From: Candidatus Microbacterium stercoravium
GTDB lineage: Bacteria > Actinomycetota > Actinomycetes > Actinomycetales > Microbacteriaceae
Assembly (NCBI GenBank): GCA_019117025.1
Contig: DXAM01000023.1
Coordinates: 1-33,464, forward strand
DNA: 33,464 bases
Direction of reading: 5' to 3'
Shown here: positions 16,787 through 25,137 of the stretch, one piece after another
Layout of the letters: every line of letters begins with the position of its first letter
Numbering within the stretch: the first letter of the stretch is position 1
The notes under the pieces: model-generated
What the model was told of the DNA's origin: nothing
What the model saw: only the letters and a program-made list of their open reading frames with translations
Database searches by the model: none
Program-made: the position numbers and the translations under genes

Positions 16787-18076
16787 TCAGTCGAGACCGA
16801 CCTCATTGGCGACGCGCTCCTCGGCGTCCGAGATCGCGTCGTCGACGCCCTCGGATCCGGAGAGGATCGCCGAGTGCATGTCGTCCAGGATGTTCTGCAC
16901 GGCGGCGGTCTTGCTCGACGTCGGGTTCTCGGCACGCGTCTCGTGCGTCTGCACCGCGAACGTCGACAGCTCGTCCTGCGGCGCGCCCTCGACCGAGAAG
17001 TACGCCTCGATGACGGGGTCGCTGAGCAGCGCCGGCGTGATGCCGATCTCGGCGAGCGCCGTTGCGGCCTCCTCGCTCGCGGTGAAGGCGAGGAAGTCCT
17101 TGGCCGCGTCGACCTTCTCCTCGTTGATGTTGGCGTTGATGCCGAAGCCGGTCGGGTCGCCGAACGTGACCGGGGTGGCGTCGGTTCCGGTCGTCGAGTC
17201 GTCGAGCTGCGGGATCGGTGCGATGCCCCACTCGAAGTCGTCGGCCTCGCCGGCCTCCTGCTGGGCGATCAGCGTCGCGACGAACCACGTGCCCATCGGC
17301 AGCATCGCGGCCTTCTGCTTGCCGAACTCGCCCTGGTAGGTGAGCTGGTTCGCGGTGACCGTGTTGAACGACTCCTGCGCGCCGGCCTCCTGCAGTGCGA
17401 GCACGCGCTCGTAGTAGGGCGCCATGTAGTCGTAGTCGCCCGCGAAGATGTCGGCGTCGTTCTGCGCGTTGGCGAAGCCCTGCAGCGTCGACTGCCAGCT
17501 GTGCTCGTAGGCGCCCTTGGCACCGTCGAGCGACGACGTCAGCTCTTCGGCCGCAGCGTCGTAGTCGTCCCACGTCCACGAGCCGTCGGGGATGTCGACG
17601 CCGGCCTCGTCGAACAGCGCCTTGTTGTAGTAGAGCACCCACGAGTCCTGGCGGTAGGGCACCGCGTAGGTCGTGCCGTCGACCACGTACGACTCCGCGC
17701 CGCCGATGTCGTCGGGAAGTGCGACGTCCGAGACGTCGAGCAGCTGGCCGCCCTCCTGGAAGGTCGTGACGAATTTCACTTCCTTCTGCGTGATGATGTC
17801 GGGGCCCTTGCCGGCCGCGAGGTCGGCGGTGACGAGCGTGTTGTACTCGGCCGGGTCGTAGTCGACGATCTTGACGGTCACGTCGGGGTTCTTCTCGCTG
17901 TACGCGTCGGCGAGCAGCTGGAACTCGGGCGTCGTCTCGACGCTCCAGCCCGACATCGTCAGGGTGAGGGATCCGTCTTCTGCGACGCCGTCGTCGGACG
18001 AACCGCCCGATGAACAGCCCGCGAGGGCGAGGGCGCCGACGGCGATGCCGGCGGTCGCGATGATGGTGCGTTTCAT
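16787..18076 (-). CDS. ABC transporter sugar-binding lipoprotein (429 aa)
   Basis: Extracellular solute-binding protein, family 1. The lipoprotein signal is residues 1-20 with the lipobox LALAG-Cys21, so the mature protein is lipid-anchored outside the membrane. Family landmarks include LADAYSEKNPDVTVKIV, KGPDIITQ, VPYRQDSWVLYYNKALFDEAGVDIPDGSWTWDD and MLPMGTWFV. It should deliver an oligosaccharide to the two permeases downstream. The ATG at 18076 gives the expected lipoprotein start and is preceded by GGAG. Its gene follows the DUF2264 gene by 37 bases, without room for an obvious separate promoter, and is followed by a strong hairpin. The ligand is not deducible; neighbouring heparinase-like and DUF2264 proteins suggest an oligosaccharide they process. 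Confidence 0.92.
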   Translation of the reverse strand: MKRTIIATAGIAVGALALAGCSSGGSSDDGVAEDGSLTLTMSGWSVETTPEFQLLADAYSEKNPDVTVKIVDYDPAEYNTLVTADLAAGKGPDIITQKEVKFVTTFQEGGQLLDVSDVALPDDIGGAESYVVDGTTYAVPYRQDSWVLYYNKALFDEAGVDIPDGSWTWDDYDAAAEELTSSLDGAKGAYEHSWQSTLQGFANAQNDADIFAGDYDYMAPYYERVLALQEAGAQESFNTVTANQLTYQGEFGKQKAAMLPMGTWFVATLIAQQEAGEADDFEWGIAPIPQLDDSTTGTDATPVTFGDPTGFGINANINEEKVDAAKDFLAFTASEEAATALAEIGITPALLSDPVIEAYFSVEGAPQDELSTFAVQTHETRAENPTSSKTAAVQNILDDMHSAILSGSEGVDDAISDAEERVANEVGLD

Positions 18077-18113
18077 GAGGATGCTGCTCCTTCGCTGCAA
18101 GGGTGGGGGTGAT

Positions 18114-19985
18114 TCAGGGGATGAGAGGGAGGGGTGCCGTCGTGGTCGCGCCGTCGGGCCAGGTGACGGTCGCCGTCTGCTCGCCGATCTCGACGCGTGC
18201 GTCGGCGGGCGTGCCGGTGGTCAGCACGATCTCGACCGCCTGCCAGCGGCCGTCGGCCACCGGCGCCTCGACGATCGGCACGCCGGCCGACTTGCCGAGC
18301 GGGCTCGCGTCGGCACGGCGCTCGACGCGGGGCTCCGCGGTGAAGCCGAGCGCACGGATCCGGCTGGTGAGCCCGTTCGCCGTCGCGAGGGATCCGTCTG
18401 CGTCGACGCGTGTGCCGGCGACGGGCCAGCCGCCCCAGCGGATCCGCGTGCCGGCCGGTGCGCCGTCGACGCGGGCGAGTCGGATCTCGTGGGTTCCGCG
18501 GGCGATCGAGCACGCGATCACGCGCGCGACGACGACCGCGTCGCCCGCCAGGCCGGATCCGTGCCGGACCTGATCCTCGTCGAACGCGATCGTGTGGGCG
18601 CGCCAGGCGGATGATCCGGTGGCGGCGTCGCCGATCGTGTCGACGCCGATGAGCTCCATCGCCGCACGGTGCGTCGCGCGCCCGTCCGGACCGATGAGCG
18701 CGATCGACTGCTCGAGCGGTTCGCGCCAGCCGCGCTCGTCGAGCAGCGGGCTCGTCGCCGTCGAGTAGGCGATGCGCGCGTACAGCGGAGAGTCCGCGAC
18801 GAGCGATCCGGCGGCCGCGTGGTCGGTGCCGTGGTTCGCGATGCGCACGATGCCGTCGGCCGATGTCACGGCCCACCCGGGCGCCGCGATCGCGCGGGCG
18901 AAATCTCCGCGCTCCGCGGGCAGCGGCTCCGCCTCGGCCTGCCACACGGGGTGGTCGGCGGGCAGAGCGAGACCGAGCAGCCCCTTCGTCGCCCAGTACG
19001 GCGATCCGGGGCCCGAGTACGACTGGGCGAGCGGGCGCCACTCGCCGTGCCAGCCCATCGAGAGCACGCCATCGCGCAGCGCTCCGTTGTCGTCGAAGTG
19101 GGTCACGATGCGGTTCGCGGCGCGGCGCAGCGCACCGGCTGAGACCGACGGCACGCCGGCGAGCGCGCCCACCCAGAACGGCGCCGCCGCGGCGAAGCGG
19201 TAGATGAGACTGCGGCCCTGGATGAGCGGGGAGCCATCGGCGCCGACGAGGTGGATCGCGTCCTGCAGGTAGCGGTCGAGGGCCGCGACATCGCGTGCGG
19301 TGCGGCCCGCCGCGAGCTCCTCGGCGCCCGCCATGCGCGCCCAGAGCACCGGGTACAGGTGCAGCGCCCAGCCGACGTAGTGGTCGTAGCTGCGCTCATC
19401 GCCGTCCGACATCCAGCCGCCCTCCCGGGCGAACGAGTCGTGCAGCGCGAGGTCGGCCGCGACGTCGTCGGGCGACCACGGGCCGCCGACCGAGCGCAGG
19501 AAGGTCTGCACGACGAGCCGGAACCACAGCCAGTTCGTGCGCGGGTAGGTGTCGTCGCCGACGGCGGGCGCGAGGTAGTCGATCACGCGCTGCTGCGTGA
19601 GCGCGTCGAGGCGGTCCCAGATCCAGGGGCGCGTCATGTCGAGGATGAGCGCGAGCGACGCCGCCTCGACCTTCGCCTGGTCGTGCTCGTCGAGCCGCAC
19701 CCAGCGGTCCGGGGCGTCGGGGTCGACGCCCGTGCGGATGCCCTGCGAGAAGAACTCGATGAGGTGATCGACGCCGATGCCCCGCTCGCCCGCGATGCGG
19801 AAGCCCGCGAGCAGGAACGTGCGCGCGAAGCCCTCGAGCCCGTCGACGTCGTGGCCGTAGCCGCCTTCGGCTCCGGGCGGAGTGATGCGCCCGCGGCCCG
19901 AGGATGCGTGCGCCATGGCGCCGGCCAGCACGCGATCGGCGAACGCCGCCCAGTCGGCGCGCGTCCAGTCGGCGGGTGCAGGCAT
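18114..19985 (-). CDS. DUF2264 family protein, putative carbohydrate-active enzyme (623 aa)
   Basis: The conserved DUF2264 segments are present: an N-terminal helical region with GLEGFARTFLLAGFR, PRTNWLWFRLVVQTFLRSVGG, EGGWMSDGDERSYDHYVGWALHLYPVLWAR and QSYSGPGSPYWATKGLLGLALPADHPVW. The aromatic- and Asp-rich helices resemble an alpha/alpha-barrel, as in many glycan-active enzymes. The last 200 or so residues are beta-rich. There is no signal peptide, so it acts in the cytoplasm. No activity is firmly established for the family as far as I know. It heads the operon with the sugar importer and is divergent from a heparinase-like gene of almost equal length (624 aa). The ATG at 19985 has GAGGAG seven bases upstream; an alternative ATG at 20015 would be leaderless. 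Function by context: processing of the imported oligosaccharide. Confidence 0.8.
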   Translation of the reverse strand: MPAPADWTRADWAAFADRVLAGAMAHASSGRGRITPPGAEGGYGHDVDGLEGFARTFLLAGFRIAGERGIGVDHLIEFFSQGIRTGVDPDAPDRWVRLDEHDQAKVEAASLALILDMTRPWIWDRLDALTQQRVIDYLAPAVGDDTYPRTNWLWFRLVVQTFLRSVGGPWSPDDVAADLALHDSFAREGGWMSDGDERSYDHYVGWALHLYPVLWARMAGAEELAAGRTARDVAALDRYLQDAIHLVGADGSPLIQGRSLIYRFAAAAPFWVGALAGVPSVSAGALRRAANRIVTHFDDNGALRDGVLSMGWHGEWRPLAQSYSGPGSPYWATKGLLGLALPADHPVWQAEAEPLPAERGDFARAIAAPGWAVTSADGIVRIANHGTDHAAAGSLVADSPLYARIAYSTATSPLLDERGWREPLEQSIALIGPDGRATHRAAMELIGVDTIGDAATGSSAWRAHTIAFDEDQVRHGSGLAGDAVVVARVIACSIARGTHEIRLARVDGAPAGTRIRWGGWPVAGTRVDADGSLATANGLTSRIRALGFTAEPRVERRADASPLGKSAGVPIVEAPVADGRWQAVEIVLTTGTPADARVEIGEQTATVTWPDGATTTAPLPLIP

Positions 19986-20088
19986 CACGAGACTCCTCTT
20001 CGAATTCGCTGTCATCCAGGATCGTAGCAATCAGAATCGTTCGGACAAACACTTTTTTGTTCTCTCGTGATCACTTATGATCGATTAT
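19986..20088. promoter_or_regulatory. Divergent promoter and candidate operators, DUF2264 / heparinase-like genes
   Basis: An A+T-rich island of 103 bases. Minus strand: TTGTCC (20043-20048), 16-base spacer, TACGAT (20021-20026), giving a transcript starting near 20015. Plus strand: TATGAT (20076-20081) seven bases before the ATG at 20089, fitting leaderless transcription. Two inverted repeats are placed to regulate both: GGACAAA/TTTGTTC (20043-20049 and 20056-20062, one G-T pair) over the minus -35, and TATGATCGATTATA (20076-20089, one mismatched pair) over the plus -10. GTGATCAC (20067-20074) is a short perfect palindrome between them. The likely ligand is the regulator at 21960-23042. Confidence 0.6.
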
Positions 20089-21963
20089 ATGACGGACGCT
20101 CGACGGCCCCTCACCCATGCCCTCGCGGCGCTCGCTCACGCAGAGCCCGCGGAACTGCCGGCCGCGCTCGCCGCGCGCCTGACCGGCGGCCTCCCGCCCG
20201 TGCGGCTGCAGGAGGCGGATCCGGTGACGATCGCCGCGTTCCGCGCGCGGGCCGAGGCGGAGATCGACGCGCCGTGGCCGCACCCGCGCGCCCGCGACGC
20301 CGCACGATTCCACCTCGACGGCAACCGCACCGCCTGGGAGAAACCGGCGTTCGCCCGGCAGCACCGTCTCACGCGCGTCGCCGTGCTCGCGGCCGCGACC
20401 GGCGAGGAGCGCTTCATCGACGAGACGCTCGACGGCGCGATCATGCTGTGCGAGCAGTCATCGTGGTGCTGGCCCGCGCACGACGACACCCGCGCACGGC
20501 ACGGATCCGTTCTCGCGACGGTCACGGATCCGTATGTCGATCTCGGTGCGGGCGAGGCCGTCGGGCAGCTCGCGTGGCTCGATCACATCGCGGGCGACCT
20601 CGTGGAGTCGCGCTATCCCGGCTTCCGGGCCCGCCTGGCCCATGAAGCGACGACGCGCGTGCTCGATCCGTTCCTCGCCCGGCGCGACTGGAGGTGGATC
20701 GACTTCGAGGGCCGCGTGAACAACTGGAACCCGTGGATCCACGGCAATGTGATCGCGGCCGCCCTGCAGTTCCTGACGGGCAGCGACCGCGCCCGCACCG
20801 TCTCGCTCGCGATCGAGGGCATGGACGTCTACGTCGCCTCCCTCCCGGCCGACGGCGCGATCGACGAGGGCTACGCCTACTGGTGGAACGGAGCCTGCCG
20901 GCTCGTCGAGGCGCTCGACCTCGTGGCGCACGCGACCGGGCTCGACGCGACCGGCGAGATCCCCGCAGTGCGCGAGACGATCGCGTTCCCCCACCGCATG
21001 CACCTCGGCGGCGAGTGGTTCGTGAACGCCGCCGACGGGCAGGCGCGCCAGCGGGATCCTCAGCCGTGGCACGCGCTGCACCGCGCCGCCCGTCGCATCG
21101 GCGACGACACGGCAGCCGGGTTCGCGGCGCTGCATCGGGATCCGTCGGCCAGCGCCGTCGCGGAGGCCGAGGGCCTCGGCCGCGTCGTGCGCGGGATCAC
21201 CGACCCCGACTGGCTCGCGGCGGGACCGGGCGCAGACCCGCTCCCGGCACGCACCTGGCTGCCGTCGACCGAGATGCTGATCGTGCGCGACCGCGACGGA
21301 TCCGCTGCGGGCCTGACGTTCGCCGCGAAGGGCGGGCACAACGACGAGAGCCACAACCACAACGACGTCGGATCGGTCATCGTCGCCTCCGACGGCGTGC
21401 CCGTCGTCATCGATGCGGGCCGCCCCACCTACGACGCGCGCACGTTCGGGCCGGACCGCTACGACCTCTGGCCCATGCAGAGCGAGTGGCACAGCGTGCC
21501 GTTCGTGCGCGGCTCGGGGCAGCCCGCGGGCGAGCGCTCCGCCGCGCGCGATGTCACCGTTGGCGAGCGCCGCATCTCGCTCGACCTCGCGGGCGCCTAC
21601 GACGTGCCGGCACTGGCCGAATGGCGCCGCACCGTCTCGCTCGACGACGGAGACGTCGTGATCGACGACGCATGGCGGCTGGAGGAGAGCGGCGATGAGC
21701 CGACCGAGATCCGCCTGATGCTCGCCGGCGACGTCTCGCTCGGCGACGGACGTGCGAGCGTCGACCCGCTGGACGGCGCCCCGCCCGTCACCCTCACCTG
21801 GAATGCGCAGGCGCCCGCGACGCTGACGACCAGGCCGCTCGAGGATCCGATGCTGTCGCACGTGTGGGGCGATCGCCTCACGCGGCTGTCGATCGACGTG
21901 TCGGGGCTCGACGAGCTGAGCGTGCGGGTGCGCCACAATGAACCGATGAAGGATCAACGATGA
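20089..21963 (+). CDS. Heparinase II/III family protein, putative cytoplasmic polysaccharide lyase (624 aa)
   Basis: Residues about 60-330 form the helical toroid, with NNWNPWIHGN (211-220) and DGAIDEGYAYWWNGA (255-269) at positions where lyases of this fold carry catalytic His and Tyr. The C-terminal beta domain starts with the family signature KGGHNDESHNHNDVG: His417, His422 and His424, then Asp442 in VVIDAG and His468 in EWHSVP. By comparison with heparinase II, His424, Asp442 and His468 would bind zinc. No signal peptide is present, so the substrate is probably an imported oligosaccharide rather than a polymer. The start at 20089 was preferred over the in-frame ATG at 20077, which lies within the -10 box. 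The stop overlaps the next gene (ATGA). Substrate unknown; a uronate-containing or related acidic oligosaccharide is plausible from the fold. Some family members may have other activities. Confidence 0.85.
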   Translation: MTDARRPLTHALAALAHAEPAELPAALAARLTGGLPPVRLQEADPVTIAAFRARAEAEIDAPWPHPRARDAARFHLDGNRTAWEKPAFARQHRLTRVAVLAAATGEERFIDETLDGAIMLCEQSSWCWPAHDDTRARHGSVLATVTDPYVDLGAGEAVGQLAWLDHIAGDLVESRYPGFRARLAHEATTRVLDPFLARRDWRWIDFEGRVNNWNPWIHGNVIAAALQFLTGSDRARTVSLAIEGMDVYVASLPADGAIDEGYAYWWNGACRLVEALDLVAHATGLDATGEIPAVRETIAFPHRMHLGGEWFVNAADGQARQRDPQPWHALHRAARRIGDDTAAGFAALHRDPSASAVAEAEGLGRVVRGITDPDWLAAGPGADPLPARTWLPSTEMLIVRDRDGSAAGLTFAAKGGHNDESHNHNDVGSVIVASDGVPVVIDAGRPTYDARTFGPDRYDLWPMQSEWHSVPFVRGSGQPAGERSAARDVTVGERRISLDLAGAYDVPALAEWRRTVSLDDGDVVIDDAWRLEESGDEPTEIRLMLAGDVSLGDGRASVDPLDGAPPVTLTWNAQAPATLTTRPLEDPMLSHVWGDRLTRLSIDVSGLDELSVRVRHNEPMKDQR

Positions 21964-23042
21964 CCGACCAGAGCAGCCCGCTCGCCGCCTCGCGGCGAGA
22001 CCTCATCATCGATGCGCTCGCCCGCACCGGATCCGTGCGCATCTCCCAGTTGCAGGAGGAGCTCGGCGTCACGCCCGTGACGCTGCGCCGCGACCTCAAG
22101 CTGCTCGAGCAGCAGGGACTGCTGGTGCGCGTGCACGGCGGCGCGATTCCGCCGGCGGGCGGGATGCCGGCGCGGTCGAATGCCACCGCCGCGGCCACGA
22201 TCGGGGTGCTCGTGCCGTCGCTCGACTTCTACTGGCCGATGATCGTGCGGTCGATCGAGACGGCCGCCGCGAGCCGCGGAATGTCGGTGCTGCTGCGCGG
22301 TACGTCGTACGAGCTGCAGGACGAGCGACCGGCGCTGCGGCGCATGCTCGAGCAGACCGATCTCGCGGGCCTCATCGTCGCCCTGAACACCGACACCGAG
22401 TTCGCGCCCGACGTCGTCGACTGGCTCGTCGCGAGCGGCGTGCCCTTCGTGCTGGCCGAGCGCGACGCCGTTCGGCGCCCGGACGGCGAGCCGGTGGAAT
22501 CGGTGACCACCGACCATGCGCTCGGCGCCGTGCTGGCCGCCCGCCACCTCGCGCAGCTCGGCCACCGCAAGGTGGGGCTGCTGATCTCGCGCAACTCTCC
22601 GACCTCGCGCAAGGTCATCGCCGGCTGGACCGCCGCCTGCCGTGAGCTCGGGCTCACGCCGGCCGAGCACGTCGAGCGCGTGCTGCCCGACCGCGGGGAT
22701 CCGGGCTTCTCGAAGACGGTCCACGGCGTGCTCGATGCGGTGCTGAAAGCCGGGGTGACGGCGCTGCTGGTGCACTCCGACCGCGAGGCGATGGCCATCG
22801 TCGACCTCGCCTTGGCGCGCGGCCTCTCGGTGCCCGAGGATCTGTCGGTCATCGCGTACGACGACGAGGTCGCCGAGCTGTTCACGCCCGCGCTCACGGC
22901 CGTCGCCCCGCAGCGCGGCGATATCGGCCGCACGGCGCTGGATCTGCTGCTGGCCCGCATCGCGGATCCGGATCGCGCCACGCATCGTGTTGTGGTCAGC
23001 CCGGCGCTGCACGTGCGCGACTCGACGGCCCGACCGGCGTAG
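21960..23042 (+). CDS. Transcriptional regulator: DeoR-type winged helix fused to LacI-type sensor domain (360 aa)
   Basis: Residues 12-62 are a DeoR-family winged helix: RRDLIIDALARTGSVRISQLQEELGVTPVTLRRDLKLLEQQGLLVRVHGGA. From about residue 78 the protein is a periplasmic-binding-protein-like domain of the LacI/GalR kind (IGVLVPSLDFYWPMIVRSIETAAASRGM, LAGLIVALNTD, HLAQLGHRKVGLLI, VPEDLSVIAYDD, LTAVAPQRGDIGRTALDLLL). Classical DeoR proteins instead carry a sugar-phosphate isomerase-like sensor, so this hybrid probably senses a free sugar or oligosaccharide. It is translationally coupled to the heparinase-like gene (ATGA) and probably controls the divergent promoters at 19986-20088, and thereby itself. 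Whether it represses or activates is not decided by sequence. Confidence 0.88.
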   Translation: MTDQSSPLAASRRDLIIDALARTGSVRISQLQEELGVTPVTLRRDLKLLEQQGLLVRVHGGAIPPAGGMPARSNATAAATIGVLVPSLDFYWPMIVRSIETAAASRGMSVLLRGTSYELQDERPALRRMLEQTDLAGLIVALNTDTEFAPDVVDWLVASGVPFVLAERDAVRRPDGEPVESVTTDHALGAVLAARHLAQLGHRKVGLLISRNSPTSRKVIAGWTAACRELGLTPAEHVERVLPDRGDPGFSKTVHGVLDAVLKAGVTALLVHSDREAMAIVDLALARGLSVPEDLSVIAYDDEVAELFTPALTAVAPQRGDIGRTALDLLLARIADPDRATHRVVVSPALHVRDSTARPA

Positions 23043-23064
23043 CCGCCCGGCCGGGCCCCGAGCG

Positions 23065-25053
23065 CTATGCCCGGCGCACGGCGACGCCGCGGGCCGGCAG
23101 GATCGCCGATCCGCAGAGGTAGTCGCCCTCGCCGAGGTCGACCTCGTCGTCGGTGCGGTTGATGAGGAACTCGAACCGGCCGTTCGCGCCCTCGCGCACC
23201 ACGAGCTCGACCGATCCGCGGATCGCCTCCGGCAGTTCCGACGCGACCCCCGCGCCGTCGAGCAGCGTCGGCAGCAGAGCGCCGATCCCCTCGACGCCCA
23301 GGCGCGTCGACACGTACGCGGCGGATCCGGATCCCACGGGCCGGCGGGTGACCGCCGCGTCGAGCTCCTCCTCGCCCTCGTATCGCACGAGCACCTCGAC
23401 GTCGGGCGCCGTGACGTCGACGGGTTCGCTCCACAGCGTTCCGGTCGTGCCGTTCGAGAGGGCGACCTGCTCGCCCTCCCACAGCGGCCGGAACTCCTCG
23501 ACCCGCACGCCGAGCAGGTCGCGGAATGCGCCCGGATATCCGCCGAGCCAGATGTGGTCGTTCTCGTCGACGATTCCCGAGAAGTAGGTCGTCACAAGGT
23601 GTCCGCCGCCCTCGACGTACCGCTCGAGCGACTCTCTGAGCGCCGTGGGCGCGCTGTACAGCACGGGGGCGATCGCCAGCCGGTAGCCGTCGAGCGGGGT
23701 GTCGGCCGGCACGACATCGACGCGGATGCCGGCGTTCGTGAGCGCCGTCCACCAGTCGAACGCCTCGCGGCGGTAGCGCAGCTTCTCGGTCGGGTGCGAG
23801 TCGAGCTCGGACGCGCGCCACGATTCCCAGTCGAACACGATCGCGACGTCGGCCCGGGCGCGGTCGGATCCGACGACGTCGCCGAGATCCTGCAGGATGC
23901 CGCCGAGCTTCACGACGTCGCGGAACACCCGCGTGTCCTCGCCGCCGTGGGGCACCATCGCCGAGTGGAACTTCTCGGCGCCGGCGACCGACTGTCGCCA
24001 CTGGAAATAGCAGACCGCGTCGGCTCCGTGCGCGACGTGCGTGAGCGAATCGCGGATCAGCTCGCCCGGCCGCTTCGGGCGGTTGATCGGCTGCCAGTTC
24101 ACGGCGCTCGTCGAGTGCTCCATGAGGTACCACGGGCGGTGCCGCGCGAATCCGCTCGTGATGGCGGCCGAGAACGCGAGCTCGTCACGCCCCTCGACGA
24201 CGTAGTGGTCGTTCGAGACGAAGTCGATCTCGCCCGCCATCTTGGCGAAGTCGGCGTGGCTGGTCTCGCCGACCACCATGAAGTTGGTCGTCACGGGGAT
24301 GTCGGGCGAGATGCGGTTGAGGATCTCGCGCTCCGCGACCAGGTGGTCGATCAGCGCGTCGGAGGAGAACCGCAGGAAGTCGAGCTGCTGCGTCGGGTTC
24401 GGGAACGCCGCGGCGACCCGCGGCGGCAGGATCTCGTCGAACGCGGAGTACGCCTGCGACCAGAACGCCGTGCCCCACGCGTGGTTGAGGCCCGCGATGG
24501 ATCCGTAGCGCTCTTCGAGCCACACGCGGAACGCGCGCGCCGCGTCGTCCGAGTAGTCATAGGCGTTGTGGCAGCCCAGTTCGTTGTTGACGTGCCAGGC
24601 GACGACGCCGGGGTGGGATCCGTAGCGCTCGGCGAGCTTCGTGACGATCGCGAGCGCGTGCTCGCGGAAGACCGGCGAGGTGGGGCGCCAGTGCTGACGA
24701 CCGCCCTGCGACAGCACGGTGCCGTCGGCCGTGACCGGCAGCACCTCGGGGTGCGCCGTTGTCAGCCACGGCGGCGGCGACGCCGTGGCGGTGGCGAGAT
24801 CCACGCCGATGCCGTTCGCATGCAGGAGGTCGATGAGCTCGTCGAGCCAGTCGAAGTCCCACGTGTCGGGGCCCGGCTGCAGCTTCGCCCACGAGAAGAT
24901 CGCGACCGAGACCACGTCGACGCCGGCGGCCTTCATGAGGCGCACGTCCTCGTCCCACACCTCCCGCGGCCACTGGTCGGGGTTGTAATCGGCGCCGAAG
25001 GAGATGCGCGGCGCGGTGCCTGCGGGCGTGCGGAGCCAGCGGTGGTTCTGCAA
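23065..25053 (-). CDS. GH42 beta-galactosidase (662 aa)
   Basis: Retaining family 42 beta-galactosidase: a TIM barrel, a trimerisation domain and a C-terminal beta domain. The N-terminus shows the motif FGADYNPDQWPREVWDEDVRLMKAAGVD. The acid/base is Glu158 in WHVNNELGCHN and the nucleophile Glu311 in WYLMEHSTSAVNW. There is no signal peptide, so it hydrolyses imported galactosides in the cytoplasm. The start is a TTG at 25053, supported by AGAGGA seven bases upstream and by the family N-terminus immediately after. It is the last gene of the permease-permease-binding protein operon, separated from the binding-protein gene by 84 bases with a long hairpin. Released galactose could feed galK and galT. 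GH42 enzymes often act on plant galacto-oligosaccharides or arabinogalactan-derived sugars rather than lactose; specificity here is unknown. Confidence 0.93.
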   Translation of the reverse strand: MQNHRWLRTPAGTAPRISFGADYNPDQWPREVWDEDVRLMKAAGVDVVSVAIFSWAKLQPGPDTWDFDWLDELIDLLHANGIGVDLATATASPPPWLTTAHPEVLPVTADGTVLSQGGRQHWRPTSPVFREHALAIVTKLAERYGSHPGVVAWHVNNELGCHNAYDYSDDAARAFRVWLEERYGSIAGLNHAWGTAFWSQAYSAFDEILPPRVAAAFPNPTQQLDFLRFSSDALIDHLVAEREILNRISPDIPVTTNFMVVGETSHADFAKMAGEIDFVSNDHYVVEGRDELAFSAAITSGFARHRPWYLMEHSTSAVNWQPINRPKRPGELIRDSLTHVAHGADAVCYFQWRQSVAGAEKFHSAMVPHGGEDTRVFRDVVKLGGILQDLGDVVGSDRARADVAIVFDWESWRASELDSHPTEKLRYRREAFDWWTALTNAGIRVDVVPADTPLDGYRLAIAPVLYSAPTALRESLERYVEGGGHLVTTYFSGIVDENDHIWLGGYPGAFRDLLGVRVEEFRPLWEGEQVALSNGTTGTLWSEPVDVTAPDVEVLVRYEGEEELDAAVTRRPVGSGSAAYVSTRLGVEGIGALLPTLLDGAGVASELPEAIRGSVELVVREGANGRFEFLINRTDDEVDLGEGDYLCGSAILPARGVAVRRA

Positions 25054-25080
25054 AGGTCGTCCTCTCGAAGACGGGTGGAG

Positions 25081-25127
25081 CGCCGAGATCTGCGGTCTCG
25101 CGGGGCGCGCAGCCGCAGATCTCGGCG
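25081..25127 (-). terminator. Long hairpin after the second binding-protein gene
   Basis: CGCCGAGATCTGCGG (25081-25095) and CCGCAGATCTCGGCG (25113-25127) form a perfect 15-bp stem. The 17-base loop holds a further CGCG/CGCG pairing. No U-tract follows on the minus strand. It lies between the binding-protein gene and the GH42 gene and probably protects the upstream message or causes partial termination. Confidence 0.75.
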
Positions 25128-25137
25128 ATCCGATGGG

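Noticed and set aside
20053..20058. Run of six T as an intrinsic terminator
   Set aside because: It lies between two divergent promoters, with no gene ending nearby; it belongs to the regulatory region.
23045..23074. GC-rich palindrome between the regulator and GH42 as a terminator
   Set aside because: GCCCGGCCGGGC has no loop, and the alternative 6-bp stem overlaps GH42 coding sequence with no U-tract. Too weak to call.
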